Assembly: GCA_051747385.1 (NCBI GenBank)
Contig: JBNJGB010000025.1
Span: forward strand, 35,656-99,655
Reading direction: 5' to 3'
Origin: JBNJGB01 sp051747385
Lineage (GTDB): Bacteria > Myxococcota_A > UBA9042 > PHBI01 > JACKFB01
DNA length: 64,000 nt
Shown here in pieces: positions 11,367 to 19,660 of the stretch; positions within the stretch are counted from its first letter, which is position 1, and each line of letters starts with the position of its first letter. The position numbers and the translations under genes are program-made. The notes below the pieces were generated by a model that saw only the letters and a program-made list of their open reading frames with translations, did not search any database and was not told the DNA's origin.

Positions 11367-11839
11367 TCCTCCGCCTGGCCCACCCGGGCCGCGCACCCTC
11401 CGGACCGCTGGACGAGGCGGCGCACGACTACCAGCGCCGCCTCCGACGCCACCTGCGCGTCGACGAGGCCTGGGTCCGCGCCGAGCGCCTCCGGGAAGAG
11501 TCTCCCTCGACCGTGGCGGGCGCCCTGGCCACCGAGGCGGAGCGCCTGCTGGCGAAGGTGGGGCCGCGGGACCGCCTCGTCGCCCTGGCCATCGACGGGG
11601 ACGCCTGGTCCTCGGAGGACCTGGCCAGGCGCCTGCAGGGGTGGATGTCCAGCGGGGCTCGCGCAGTCGTCTTCGCCCTGGGCAGCGCCCACGGCCTCGG
11701 CGAGGACGTGCTGAGGCGTGCAGACCACCGCTGGTCCCTCGGGCGCCTGACCCTCCCCCACGACCTGGCCCGCGTCGTCCTCTGGGAGCAGCTCTACCGG
11801 GCGTCGACCATCCTGCGCGGCGAGCCCTACCACAAGTAG
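11363..11839 (+). CDS. rlmH: 23S rRNA (pseudouridine1915-N3)-methyltransferase RlmH
   Basis: A 158-residue SPOUT-fold methyltransferase acting on helix 69 of 23S rRNA. It has LVALAIDGDAWSSEDLA, the SAM-knot VVFALGSAHGLGEDVL and the diagnostic C-terminus LPHDLARVVLWEQLYRASTI followed by LRGEPYHK. The GTG start at 11363 overlaps the rsfS stop (GTGA), which implies translational coupling. Residues 1-60 are more divergent than the rest, as is common. Confidence 0.95.
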   Translation: MILRLAHPGRAPSGPLDEAAHDYQRRLRRHLRVDEAWVRAERLREESPSTVAGALATEAERLLAKVGPRDRLVALAIDGDAWSSEDLARRLQGWMSSGARAVVFALGSAHGLGEDVLRRADHRWSLGRLTLPHDLARVVLWEQLYRASTILRGEPYHK

Positions 11840-11869
11840 GCTGGTCCGCGGCTTGCAGGGGCGGGGGCC

Positions 11870-12598
11870 ATGCTGCGCGCCCTCCTCGACGACGTCCTCG
11901 ACGCGATCTGGCCCCTCCACTGCGCCGCGTGCGATCTCCCGACGCGCGACGGCGTCCTGTGCGAGGGCTGCCTGGCGACCCTGGTCCCCGGCACCGGGGA
12001 CGGCTGCCCCCGGTGTGGGGTGGTCTGGCTCGATCCGGTGCCCGGTGGCGGCGACCACGTCTGCGGGACCTGCCTCCGGGATCCGCCGCCGTGGACCCGG
12101 GCGCGGGCGGCGTGGGCCTACGGCGGGGCGCTGAGGGACGTGGTCACCCGCTGGAAGAACGCCCCGGACCACACGCTGGGCCCGTGGCTGGGCGATCTCC
12201 TGGTCGCCGGTGCGGACGGGGCCGGCTGGCGCGACGGGCCCCGGGATCGCCTCGTCGTCCCGGTGCCATCCCACTCCCGGCGGCTGCGGGGCCGTGGCTT
12301 CAACCCGGCGGGGATCCTGGCCTCCCGACTCGCCGCAGACCTGGACCTGGCGCTCGCTCCGACGGCGCTGCGGGCGAGGAAGCCCGCTCCGCCCAGCAAG
12401 GGCATGGGGCGCAAGGCCCGCCAGCGCCGCCTCGTGGGGGTCTTCCGGGGAGATCGACGAGGGCTGGGCAACAGATCCGTGCTCTTGGTGGACGACGTCA
12501 TGACGACCGGCGCCACGGCGCGAGCCGCGACGAAGGCCTGCCTCCGGGCCGGCGCCCGCGAGGTGGAGGTGGCCGTCCTGGCGCGGGTGGGGAGGTGA
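11870..12598 (+). CDS. comF: ComF-family phosphoribosyltransferase-like protein
   Basis: A 242-residue protein with an N-terminal double zinc ribbon (Cys18/21/31/34, then Cys46/49 and Cys65/68) and a C-terminal type-I phosphoribosyltransferase domain with the PRPP loop VLLVDDVMTTGATA near 200. Also typical are VPVPSHSRRLRGRGFNPA and the KGMGRKARQRRLVGVF linker. ComF proteins help bring transforming DNA into the cytosol in competent bacteria, but homologues occur widely in non-competent ones. ATG at 11870. It is probably the last gene of the rsfS-rlmH unit. Confidence 0.9.
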   Translation: MLRALLDDVLDAIWPLHCAACDLPTRDGVLCEGCLATLVPGTGDGCPRCGVVWLDPVPGGGDHVCGTCLRDPPPWTRARAAWAYGGALRDVVTRWKNAPDHTLGPWLGDLLVAGADGAGWRDGPRDRLVVPVPSHSRRLRGRGFNPAGILASRLAADLDLALAPTALRARKPAPPSKGMGRKARQRRLVGVFRGDRRGLGNRSVLLVDDVMTTGATARAATKACLRAGAREVEVAVLARVGR

Positions 12599-12899
12599 TC
12601 CGACCGCCGGGGACGGCTCACCGCTCGTCGCATGCCGCAAGGCGGAAGGCTCGCGCAAAGACGCGAAGACGCCAAGGGAAAGGGCATGCTTCGGCCCGGC
12701 GTGCTCGCTGTGGGCCCGCCGGTGACCCGAGAGTCTCAGCCGCACCTGTGTGCAAGCGCTTCGCTGGCCGTCGCGTCTTGGCGGCTTGGCGGCTTGGCGC
12801 GCGATTGTCCGCGAGACCGCGGCACCCCGAGATATGTCGGATCGTGAGCCCGGGACGGCGGCCCTGCTGTCGCGTCCGGGTCGCCCCAGGCGGGGGCGA
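12599..12899. repeat. gene-free gap with inverted AAAGACGCGAAGACGCCAAG-type repeat
   Basis: No gene. The left arm at 12651-12677 contains AAAGACGCGAAGACGCCAAG. The right arm at 12769-12800 contains GCGTCTTGGCGGCTTGGCGG, roughly its reverse complement, with a 9-base GGCGGCTTG unit repeated. The arms flank about 90 bp of unrelated sequence, giving a MITE- or REP-like cassette. It lies between convergent comF and the CvpA-like gene. Confidence 0.55.
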
Positions 12900-13673
12900 T
12901 CAGCCGTCGGGGGGCGTCTCCTCGGGAGGCGCCGGAGCCTCCGGGCGGTCGTGCCGGTCCTCCCAGGCGATGGCGTTCAGGTGTTCCTGGACCTCCGGCT
13001 CGTCGAGGAGGTCCCAGATGCCGTCGTGGCTCATCACCTCCACCCAGTCCCCGCGGGCGAGGGCGTCGGCCACATTCGGCTCGCGGAGGACGGCGGACTT
13101 GGGGTGCTCCAGGATGGCGTGGACGTGCGGGTCCTTCGCCAGCTCGGACTTGTCTCGCGAGGTGAGGAGCCAGCCCAGCTTCACCAGAGCCCTGGCGCGC
13201 GGGAACTCCTCGGACTCCAGGAAGTTGTGCTGCATGACCCAGCGCCCGGCGACGCTGGAGCCGTAGGGGATCGGCAGGCGCCCGGTCGTCCGGTTGATCA
13301 TGATGAGGGCCAGGATGAGCAGGTAGGCGAAGAGCATGCCCTTCACCACCCCCGCGAGGGTCCCCAGGATGCGGTCGCCCGCGGAGATCGTGGCCGAGGC
13401 GTCCCGCACGTCCCTGATGAAGCTACGGAGGATGAGCGAGCCCACCAGGTAGACCACGAAGAAGACCGCCGCGAAGGCCAGCATCTGGTTCGCGATCGGG
13501 GAGAGGTTCAGCTGCCCCGCCAGCCAGGCCTCGAGGGGATCGGCCACGGTGCGGGCCACCACGAAGGCGATGGCCAGCATGCCGATGGATCCGAGCTGGT
13601 AGAGGAAGCCGCGGGACCACCCGCGGACGAGGCTCCAGAGCACGATGAAGCCGGTAATGATGTCGAGCGCCAC
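12900..13673 (-). CDS. CvpA-family membrane protein
   Basis: A 257-residue protein. Four hydrophobic segments fill residues 1-150 in the CvpA pattern (GFIVLWSLVRGWSRGFLYQL, FAAVFFVVYLVGSLIL, a G-rich AGVVKGMLFAYLLILAL). A soluble, charged C-terminal extension of about 100 residues ends in a Pro-rich tail. CvpA proteins influence envelope homeostasis and colicin V export; the exact role is unclear. The GTG at 13673 follows GGAGGGC; upstream codons are not supported. It is paired with a second CvpA-like gene. Confidence 0.85.
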   Translation of the reverse strand: MALDIITGFIVLWSLVRGWSRGFLYQLGSIGMLAIAFVVARTVADPLEAWLAGQLNLSPIANQMLAFAAVFFVVYLVGSLILRSFIRDVRDASATISAGDRILGTLAGVVKGMLFAYLLILALIMINRTTGRLPIPYGSSVAGRWVMQHNFLESEEFPRARALVKLGWLLTSRDKSELAKDPHVHAILEHPKSAVLREPNVADALARGDWVEVMSHDGIWDLLDEPEVQEHLNAIAWEDRHDRPEAPAPPEETPPDG

Positions 13674-13746
13674 GACGCCCTCCTGGCCGGATGGCCGCAG
13701 GGTGGGGGATGCGACCCGGCCGCGCAACAAATGACCGCCGCGTCGC

Positions 13747-14289
13747 CTACGGCTCCCCGGTCCGTCGCTCCCAGCCGCGCAGGACAGGCCGATCGGCGGC
13801 CTCGCGGGACGTGGCCACGGCCTGGACGGGGGTCCGGAGGAAGTCCCGCGACAGGGCGAAGCGCCCCAGACGGCTCTCCTCCCACTCCGCTGCGCCGCGG
13901 CCCGAGCCCACGGCCACCTGGTGGAGACCCACGGCGACGACGTAGGCGACCAGCAGCCCCTTCACCGCGCCCAGCGCGGCGGAGACGAAGCGATCCACCT
14001 GGCCTCGATCAAACGGGGCCAGGTCCTCGGTGAGGCGGCGCAGGGCGAGCCGGAGCACCGCCGCCAGCCCGACGAACACGACCAGGAAGCCGGCGCCCAC
14101 GGCCCACTCCACCGTCGCACCCTCCGTCACGCGGAGGTAGAAGCCGGCGATGGGCGGCGTGAGGGCGCGCGCCGCCAGCACGGCCAGGACGAGCAGCCCG
14201 AGGCGGGCCCCCTGGGTGAGGGCGCCCGTGTTCCAGCCGGCCCACGCGCCGACGACGAGCAGGACCAGCGCCAGGGCGTCCAGGATCAC
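13747..14289 (-). CDS. second CvpA-family membrane protein
   Basis: A 180-residue protein with four predicted membrane segments (ALALVLLVVGAWAG, LGLLVLAVLAARAL, VGAGFLVVFVGLAAVL, GAVKGLLVAYVVAVGL) and the conserved GAVKG turn of CvpA. It lacks the long soluble tail of its neighbour. The GTG start overlaps the stop of the upstream hydrolase gene (GTGA). Three co-directional genes (hydrolase, CvpA, CvpA) form one unit. Confidence 0.85.
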   Translation of the reverse strand: MILDALALVLLVVGAWAGWNTGALTQGARLGLLVLAVLAARALTPPIAGFYLRVTEGATVEWAVGAGFLVVFVGLAAVLRLALRRLTEDLAPFDRGQVDRFVSAALGAVKGLLVAYVVAVGLHQVAVGSGRGAAEWEESRLGRFALSRDFLRTPVQAVATSREAADRPVLRGWERRTGEP

Positions 14290-15164
14290 CGGGCCTCCTC
14301 GGGGCCCGAGACCCGGCCGGTCAGAAGGTCCAGGGTCATGCCCTCGCGGGCCACCAGGGAGCCGGGGCGGGCGGCCTCCAGGGCCTCCGCGACCCCGTCC
14401 ATGAAGTCGTCGTCGTGGTTCGGGTCGTGGTGGAACGCGACGAAGCGGTCAACGCCGGCGGCTTCCGCCACGTCCACGCCCGCCTGCCACGTGCCGTGCC
14501 CCCACCCCCGGTGACGCTCGTACTCCTCGGGGCTGGAGTAGGTGGAGTCGTAGCTCAGGAAGTCGGCGCCGCGCGCGAGCTCCACGAGCTGGGGCTCCGG
14601 GCGGGGCCCGGTCGGCTCGATGTCCGAGCTGTGGACGTAGACGTGCCCGCGGTGCTCGATGCGGAAGGCGAGGGCGCCCCCCGGATGCGGGATGGGGCAG
14701 GTGTCGACGCGGACGCCGGCCACCTCGAAGGGCTCCCCGGGCCGCACGTCGTGGAAGCGCAGGTCGGCCGGCACGTGGGACAGCCCCACCGGGAAGGACG
14801 GATACGTCATCTGCGCCGCGAGGACGTCCCGGGTCCCGGCGTCGGTTCGGACGGCGCTGTGGACGTGGAGCTCCGCGTCGTCGGAGTACAGGGGCGCGAA
14901 GAACGGGAAGCCCTGGATGTGATCCAGGTGCAGGTGGCTGTACAGGATGTGCACCCGGAGCGGGGTCCCGTCCGCCTCGGCCAGGAGGTGCTGTCCGAGC
15001 TTGCGGGCCCCGGTGCCGGTGTCGATGATCAGGATCCGCCCGTCGCAGCGGAGGTCGATGCAGGTCGTGTTGCCGCCGTAGCGGACCGTCTCCGGGCCGG
15101 GGGTCGGGATGCTGCCGCGGACGCCCCAGTAGCGCACCATGAACTGCGGCTCGGCTCCCGGCAT
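14286..15164 (-). CDS. metallo-beta-lactamase-fold hydrolase
   Basis: A 292-residue MBL-fold protein close to the MBL-like hydrolases that open with VRYWGVRGSIPTPG. The metal motif HLHLDH is at 77-82, with further ligands in IPHPGG, SSDIEP and FHHDP. Substrate unknown; relatives include cyclic-nucleotide phosphodiesterase-like and RNase Z-like enzymes. The ATG at 15164 follows GAGGGTGG; the frame continues upstream into the divergent amidohydrolase region without support. It heads the CvpA operon and shares a -10 region with the divergent lipoprotein gene. Confidence 0.88.
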   Translation of the reverse strand: MPGAEPQFMVRYWGVRGSIPTPGPETVRYGGNTTCIDLRCDGRILIIDTGTGARKLGQHLLAEADGTPLRVHILYSHLHLDHIQGFPFFAPLYSDDAELHVHSAVRTDAGTRDVLAAQMTYPSFPVGLSHVPADLRFHDVRPGEPFEVAGVRVDTCPIPHPGGALAFRIEHRGHVYVHSSDIEPTGPRPEPQLVELARGADFLSYDSTYSSPEEYERHRGWGHGTWQAGVDVAEAAGVDRFVAFHHDPNHDDDFMDGVAEALEAARPGSLVAREGMTLDLLTGRVSGPEEAR

Positions 15165-15198
15165 CCACCCTCGCTCGTGGCTCGGCGCGTGATGTGGG

Positions 15199-15206
15199 AG
15201 TATAAC
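15199..15206. promoter_or_regulatory. shared divergent -10 element
   Basis: The eight bases AGTATAAC read as TATACT on the minus strand (15199-15204) and TATAAC on the plus strand (15201-15206). They lie between the hydrolase start (15164, minus) and the amidohydrolase start (15221, plus). The -35 boxes are weak on both sides. Use of the two promoters would be mutually exclusive. Confidence 0.45.
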
Positions 15207-15220
15207 CCGGCGGGGGGACG

Positions 15221-16474
15221 ATGACACCAGCCCCTCCGCGAGGTCGCCCGATGCTCCGATGGCTCTCCGTCTCGACGTGCGCCCTGGCCCTGGCGCTGAC
15301 CGCGTGCGGACCGCGCGAGGAACCGGCGCAGGCCTCCTCTCCCGAGGGGGAGGACCGCCAGCCCCGACGCGGCGTCACCTCCGCGGGCGGAGGCGAGGAC
15401 GCGACGGAGGAGGGCGCGGCGCGGGAGGAGCCGGGAGGACCCGCTTGGCGGCCGGAGTACCACCGTCCGCCGGTGGTGGACATCCACGCGCACGTCATGC
15501 CGTCCGGGCTTCCGCGCCTGGCTGAGATCATGCGGGACAACGGCGTGGGGCTGGTGGTGAACCTCTCCGGGGGCTCGCCGGGCCGCGGCCTGGAGGTGAG
15601 CCACGCCATGCAGCAGCGCTTCCCGGCGATCGTGAACTTCTACACGCCGAGCTGGCGGCGGGCGGACGATCCGGACTTCGCCGAGGAGGAGGCCGCCAAC
15701 CTGGGGAAGGCGGTCGAGGAGTACGGGTTCCGCGGCCTGAAGGTCTCCAAGGCCCTCGGCCTGTACGTGAAGGACGCCGAGGGCGAGCGGATCCCGGTCG
15801 ACGACCCGATGCTCGACCCCCTGTGGGAGAAGGCCGGAGAGCTCGGGGTGCCGGTGGCCATCCACACGGGGGATCCCAAGGCCTTCTGGGAGCCCGTCAC
15901 CCCGGAGAACGAGCGCTTCGAGGAGCTCTCCGCGCACCCGGGGTGGTCCTATCACGGCGAGGACGTGCCCTCCCACGATGACCTCCTGGCGGAGCGGGAT
16001 CGCCTCGTGGCCCGCCACCGGGACACCACCTTCATCGGCGTCCACTTCGCCAACTATCCCGAGGACCTCGCCTATGTGCGACGGTTCCTCGAGGACAACC
16101 CCAACGTCGTCGTCGACACCGCGGCTCGCGTGCCCGAGATCGGCCGTCACCCGCCGGAGGAGGTCCGGAAGCTCTTCGTGGACTTCCAGGACCGCATCCT
16201 CTTCGGGACCGACCTGGGGGTGAGCAGCCGCGGCCTCATGCTGGGCTCCACGGGCGAGGAGCCGGCGACCATGGAGGACGTGAAGCCCTTCTACGACGCC
16301 CACTGGCGCTTCTTCGAGGGCGGCGAGGAGGGCATGGCCCACCCCACGCCCATCCAGGGCGACTGGACCATCGACGCCATCCGCCTGCCCGAGGAGGTCC
16401 TGGAGAAGCTCTACCGGACCAACGCCGAACGCCTCCTGGACCTGAAGCGGCGCGAGGAGCCCGCCGCGGACTGA
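15221..16474 (+). CDS. lipoprotein with amidohydrolase (metal-dependent hydrolase) domain
   Basis: A 417-residue protein. Residues 11-29 form a lipoprotein signal with lipobox LALTAC, followed by a 50-residue acidic/Gly linker and an Amidohydro_2 TIM-barrel. Metal and active-site marks are DIHAHVMP (near 88), AIHTGDPKAFW, GVHFANYPED and FGTDLG. Members include aminocarboxymuconate decarboxylase-like and other non-hydrolytic enzymes, so the reaction is not assigned. The lipoprotein anchor implies periplasmic action, unusual for a family that is mostly cytoplasmic. The predicted leader is only about 10 nt. Confidence 0.88.
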   Translation: MTPAPPRGRPMLRWLSVSTCALALALTACGPREEPAQASSPEGEDRQPRRGVTSAGGGEDATEEGAAREEPGGPAWRPEYHRPPVVDIHAHVMPSGLPRLAEIMRDNGVGLVVNLSGGSPGRGLEVSHAMQQRFPAIVNFYTPSWRRADDPDFAEEEAANLGKAVEEYGFRGLKVSKALGLYVKDAEGERIPVDDPMLDPLWEKAGELGVPVAIHTGDPKAFWEPVTPENERFEELSAHPGWSYHGEDVPSHDDLLAERDRLVARHRDTTFIGVHFANYPEDLAYVRRFLEDNPNVVVDTAARVPEIGRHPPEEVRKLFVDFQDRILFGTDLGVSSRGLMLGSTGEEPATMEDVKPFYDAHWRFFEGGEEGMAHPTPIQGDWTIDAIRLPEEVLEKLYRTNAERLLDLKRREEPAAD

Positions 16475-16477
16475 TCG

Positions 16478-17029
16478 TCAGCGCGCCCGGCTCCGCTCCA
16501 GCCGCGCGTCCCTCGGCGACACCGCCGTCGCCCGGAAGCGCAGGCGCCCGTCTTCCATCTCCCCGGCCAGGCGCCCCTGGACCTGCAGGTCCTCGTCCGT
16601 CACCTGCACGGCGTCCCCGTCCGGGAGCACGACGCGGATCCAGTGCGGCCGGTGGAAGCGGGCGTGGGCGTCCACGCAGCCGTCGTAGTGGGGCGCCAGC
16701 CAGAAGGCCCGGCGCATGGGGCGGCTGTCGTCGAGGACCATCTTGCCCTCGAGGAGCACCTCGCGATCCCGCGCCTCGCCGCGCGCGTACTCCAACGGCT
16801 CGTCGCCCAGGCGCCACAGGCCCCCGGCGTGGGCGAGGCGAGGCAGGCTCCGGTCCACGGGCTCCCAGCCGCGATCCCCCGGCGCCGTGGGCACCTCCTC
16901 GGGCTCAGGCCCGGACTCGTCCGCAGGCGCGGGTGGCGAGACCGCGCGGGAGGCAGGCGTCTCACCCCGCTCCCCGCAGGCCGCCGGGGCCGCGAGCAGG
17001 ACGATCAGGACCGGGATCCAGCGGCTCAC
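16478..17029 (-). CDS. small lipoprotein of unknown function
   Basis: A 183-residue protein with a short signal peptide and lipobox LLAAPAAC. A Pro/Glu-rich linker leads to a beta-rich domain (YARGEARDREVLLEGKMVLD, then ATAVSPRDARLE). No family was recognised. GTG start at 17029. It is transcribed toward the end of the amidohydrolase gene, with 3 bp between the two stops. Its own transcript probably starts in the 40 bp after argB. Confidence 0.7.
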   Translation of the reverse strand: MSRWIPVLIVLLAAPAACGERGETPASRAVSPPAPADESGPEPEEVPTAPGDRGWEPVDRSLPRLAHAGGLWRLGDEPLEYARGEARDREVLLEGKMVLDDSRPMRRAFWLAPHYDGCVDAHARFHRPHWIRVVLPDGDAVQVTDEDLQVQGRLAGEMEDGRLRFRATAVSPRDARLERSRAR

Positions 17030-17069
17030 GGTCCGTCGGCTATCACACGCCGGCCCGGCCCGCGAAGGT

Positions 17070-17936
17070 TCAGCGCTCGATCATCGAGCCGACGCCCGCC
17101 GCGGTGAGGAGCTCCACGAGGATGGCGTGGGCCACCCGGCCGTCCGCGATGGTCACGCGATCGACCCCGCCCTCCAGCGCGGCCAGGCAGGCCTCCGCCT
17201 TGGGGATCATCCCGCCGCTGACCACACCGTCCGCCAGCCAGCCGCGGAGCCGGTGCGCCGGGATGCGCGTCTCCACCTCCCCGTCGGGGCCGCGGATGCC
17301 GTCCACGTCCGTGAGGAAGAGCAGGCGCGCCGCGTCCAGCTCGGTGGCGACGGCCATGGCGACGCTGTCCGCGTTCACGTTGAGCGACGCCAGGTCGTCG
17401 TCCACCGCGATGGGCGCGATGACGGGGATGAGGCCGTCGTCCAGGAGGCTCCGGACCATGCTGGCGTCGACGCTGGAGACGTCGCCCACCCGGCCCAGGT
17501 CCACCTCCTCGCCGCTGTCCCGGGAGCGATGCTTCCGGGGCGTCGCCCGCAGCCAGCCCCCGGCGTCCATGCCGGACAGGCCGATGGCGCGGCCGCCGCG
17601 GCGCCCGATGGCGGCCACGATGTCCCGGGAGATGCCCCCGACGTGGACCATCTGGGCCACGCGCATGGTCGCCTCGTCCGTGACCCGCAGGCCGTCGACG
17701 AAGCGGGCCTCCAGCCCCAGGCGGCGCCCCATCTCGGAGACGGCCGGCCCGCCGCCGTGCACCAGAACGACGCGGACGCCCACCATGTGGAGCAGGACCA
17801 CGTCCTCGGTGACCGCCTCGGCGAGCTCGGGCGTGGTCATGGCCGCGCCGCCGTACTTCACCACCACGGTCCGGCCCGCCCAGCGCTGGACGTAGGGCAG
17901 GGCCTCTCCCAGGGCCTCAACTACGGTAGTCGGCAT
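17070..17936 (-). CDS. argB: acetylglutamate kinase
   Basis: A 288-residue amino-acid-kinase-fold enzyme that phosphorylates N-acetylglutamate, the second step of arginine synthesis. It has VVVKYGGAAM (25-34), VLVHGGGPAVSEMGRRLG, the LNVNADSVAMAVA nucleotide site and SGGMIPKAEACLAAL near the C-terminus. Length is typical. The first 20 bases overlap the argJ end. It is the last gene of the argC-GNAT-argJ-argB operon. Confidence 0.97.
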   Translation of the reverse strand: MPTTVVEALGEALPYVQRWAGRTVVVKYGGAAMTTPELAEAVTEDVVLLHMVGVRVVLVHGGGPAVSEMGRRLGLEARFVDGLRVTDEATMRVAQMVHVGGISRDIVAAIGRRGGRAIGLSGMDAGGWLRATPRKHRSRDSGEEVDLGRVGDVSSVDASMVRSLLDDGLIPVIAPIAVDDDLASLNVNADSVAMAVATELDAARLLFLTDVDGIRGPDGEVETRIPAHRLRGWLADGVVSGGMIPKAEACLAALEGGVDRVTIADGRVAHAILVELLTAAGVGSMIER

Positions 17937-19122
17937 TGATCCTCACGTAGCCGTCGGTGAGATCGCACCCCCAGGCCTCCCCGACGCCGGGGCCGGGGAG
18001 CTGCGCGTGGACGAGCACCTCCTCGGCGCCCATGGCGGCCGTCGCGGCGGCCTCGTCGAAGGGCACCGGGCTCCCCTCGCGGAGCACGGGGATCCCGGCG
18101 AAGTCCAGGCTGAGGGCGTCCAGGCCCTCCACGCCCGCCTTCCCCAGGGCCATCACGACGCGGCCCCAGTTGGCGTCCCGGCCGTGGATGGCCGTCTTCA
18201 CCAGGGGTGAGGCCGCGACCGTCCGCGCCGCGCGCCGGGCCGCCTCGTCGCAGTCGGTCCCCTCCACGAGGACGTGGATCAGGTGCTCCGCGCCCTCCCC
18301 GTCCCGGGCGATGGCCTTCGCCAGCGAGCGCGTCACGGTCTCCAGGGCGCGCGCCAGCGCCGTCCACCCGGCGTCGCCCGGCCGCACCTCGGGGCCCCGG
18401 CCCGTCGCCTGGAGGATGACGGTGTCGTTCGTGGAGCAGTCGCTGTCCACGCTGATTGCGTTGAAGGTCCGGCCGTTTACGTCCTCCAGCAGCGCCTGCA
18501 GGGCCCCGGGCTCCACCTTCGCGTCCGTGACCAGGAACCCGAGCATCGTCGCCATGTCCGGGTGGATCATGCCCGAGCCCTTCGCGAAGCCCGCGACGGT
18601 GATCCCGTCCAGGGTGCAGGCGGCCTCCTTGGGCACCAGGTCCGTCGTCAGGACGGCGCCCGCAGCCCGGCGACCGTCCGCCTCCAGGGACGCGGCGGCC
18701 TCGTCCACGGCCGGCAGCAGCCGATCCATGGGCAGGGGCACGCCGATCACGCCCGTGGAGCAGACCAGGACCTCGTCGGCCTCGCACTCCAGGGCGGCGG
18801 CGACCCTCTCCGCGGTGGCGCGGACGTCCCGGACGCCCTGCCGACCCGTGGCGGCGTTGGCGTTCCCGGCGTTGATCACGACGGCCCGGGCCGGTCCGGG
18901 CACGCGCTCCCGCGTCCAGCGGCACGGCGGCGCCACGGCGGTGGAGCGCGTGACGACGGCGGCGGCGGTCCCGGGCGCGTCCAGGATCACGACGTCGTCC
19001 CGGTCCGTCCCGTACAGGCGGCCCGACGCGACGCCCACGCGGGTCCCGGCCACGTCGGACCAGGATCCGCCCGGGATCAGGGGCGCGGCTTCGACGTTCC
19101 TGCGGGTCTCCAGGGGCTTCAC
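17917..19122 (-). CDS. argJ: glutamate N-acetyltransferase / amino-acid acetyltransferase
   Basis: A 401-residue ArgJ of the self-cleaving Ntn fold. The autoproteolytic site is KGSGMIHPDMATML, with nucleophile Thr192. VCSTGVIGVPLPM and the SVDSDCSTNDTV motif are present. ArgJ moves the acetyl group from N-acetylornithine to glutamate and in some bacteria also makes N-acetylglutamate from acetyl-CoA. Start is GTG 19122, overlapping the GNAT stop (GTGA); a longer frame exists but adds no homologous residues. Whether it is mono- or bifunctional cannot be read from sequence. Confidence 0.96.
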   Translation of the reverse strand: MKPLETRRNVEAAPLIPGGSWSDVAGTRVGVASGRLYGTDRDDVVILDAPGTAAAVVTRSTAVAPPCRWTRERVPGPARAVVINAGNANAATGRQGVRDVRATAERVAAALECEADEVLVCSTGVIGVPLPMDRLLPAVDEAAASLEADGRRAAGAVLTTDLVPKEAACTLDGITVAGFAKGSGMIHPDMATMLGFLVTDAKVEPGALQALLEDVNGRTFNAISVDSDCSTNDTVILQATGRGPEVRPGDAGWTALARALETVTRSLAKAIARDGEGAEHLIHVLVEGTDCDEAARRAARTVAASPLVKTAIHGRDANWGRVVMALGKAGVEGLDALSLDFAGIPVLREGSPVPFDEAAATAAMGAEEVLVHAQLPGPGVGEAWGCDLTDGYVRINADYRS

Positions 19123-19646
19123 GCGTGGCTCCTCCGGACGACGGCGGCGCGACGGCTCAGGAGCACCTGCCGACAGCCGGCCAGCAGGGCGCACCCGGCG
19201 CAGGTGGCGGACCTGGCCTCGGAGGCAGCCGCCACCGGGGCCGGCGCGGGCATGGGCAGCACGGCGCCGAGGTCCGCGTCCCGCCGCGCGCGGAGCCAGG
19301 GCGTGTCGCCGGTGGCCTCGAAGCCGCAGCGCCCGAAGAAGGCCGGCGTCCCCGTCAGGGCCACCACGGTGCCGAAGCCCAGGGCACCGGCCCGGGCCAC
19401 CGCGGCCTCCACCAGGAGGCGTCCCAGGCCCCGGCCGCGCTCGGCGGCCACGAGGGTGCCGAGCTCGACGGCGTCGGGCGTCAGCGGCGTCAGGGCGACG
19501 GCCCCCACGACGCGTCCGCGGTCCGCGGCGACCAGGAAGTCCTCGGCGCGGACGGCGCGGGGCCGCACGCGACCGGCGCGGACCTCGGGGGCCACGAGCG
19601 CCTCGACGGCGGGCACGTCCGCGTGGACGGCGGCGCGGATCTCCAT
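19119..19646 (-). CDS. GNAT acetyltransferase, probable N-acetylglutamate synthase
   Basis: A 175-residue GNAT protein with the acetyl-CoA loop AAERGRGLGRLLVE (67-80) and the FFGRCGFE element near 103. The pattern (MEIRAAVHADVP, ELGTLVA, ALTGTPAFFGRCGF) resembles the short ArgA-type synthases. After the domain, a Pro-rich linker leads to a Cys cluster (Cys149, Cys152, Cys158). Its position between argC and argJ supports a role in making N-acetylglutamate, which would feed the ArgJ cycle. The 14-bp gap to argC and the GTGA overlap with argJ suggest strict co-expression. Confidence 0.75.
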   Translation of the reverse strand: MEIRAAVHADVPAVEALVAPEVRAGRVRPRAVRAEDFLVAADRGRVVGAVALTPLTPDAVELGTLVAAERGRGLGRLLVEAAVARAGALGFGTVVALTGTPAFFGRCGFEATGDTPWLRARRDADLGAVLPMPAPAPVAAASEARSATCAGCALLAGCRQVLLSRRAAVVRRSHA

Positions 19647-19660
19647 GGCGGCCCCTCCCA

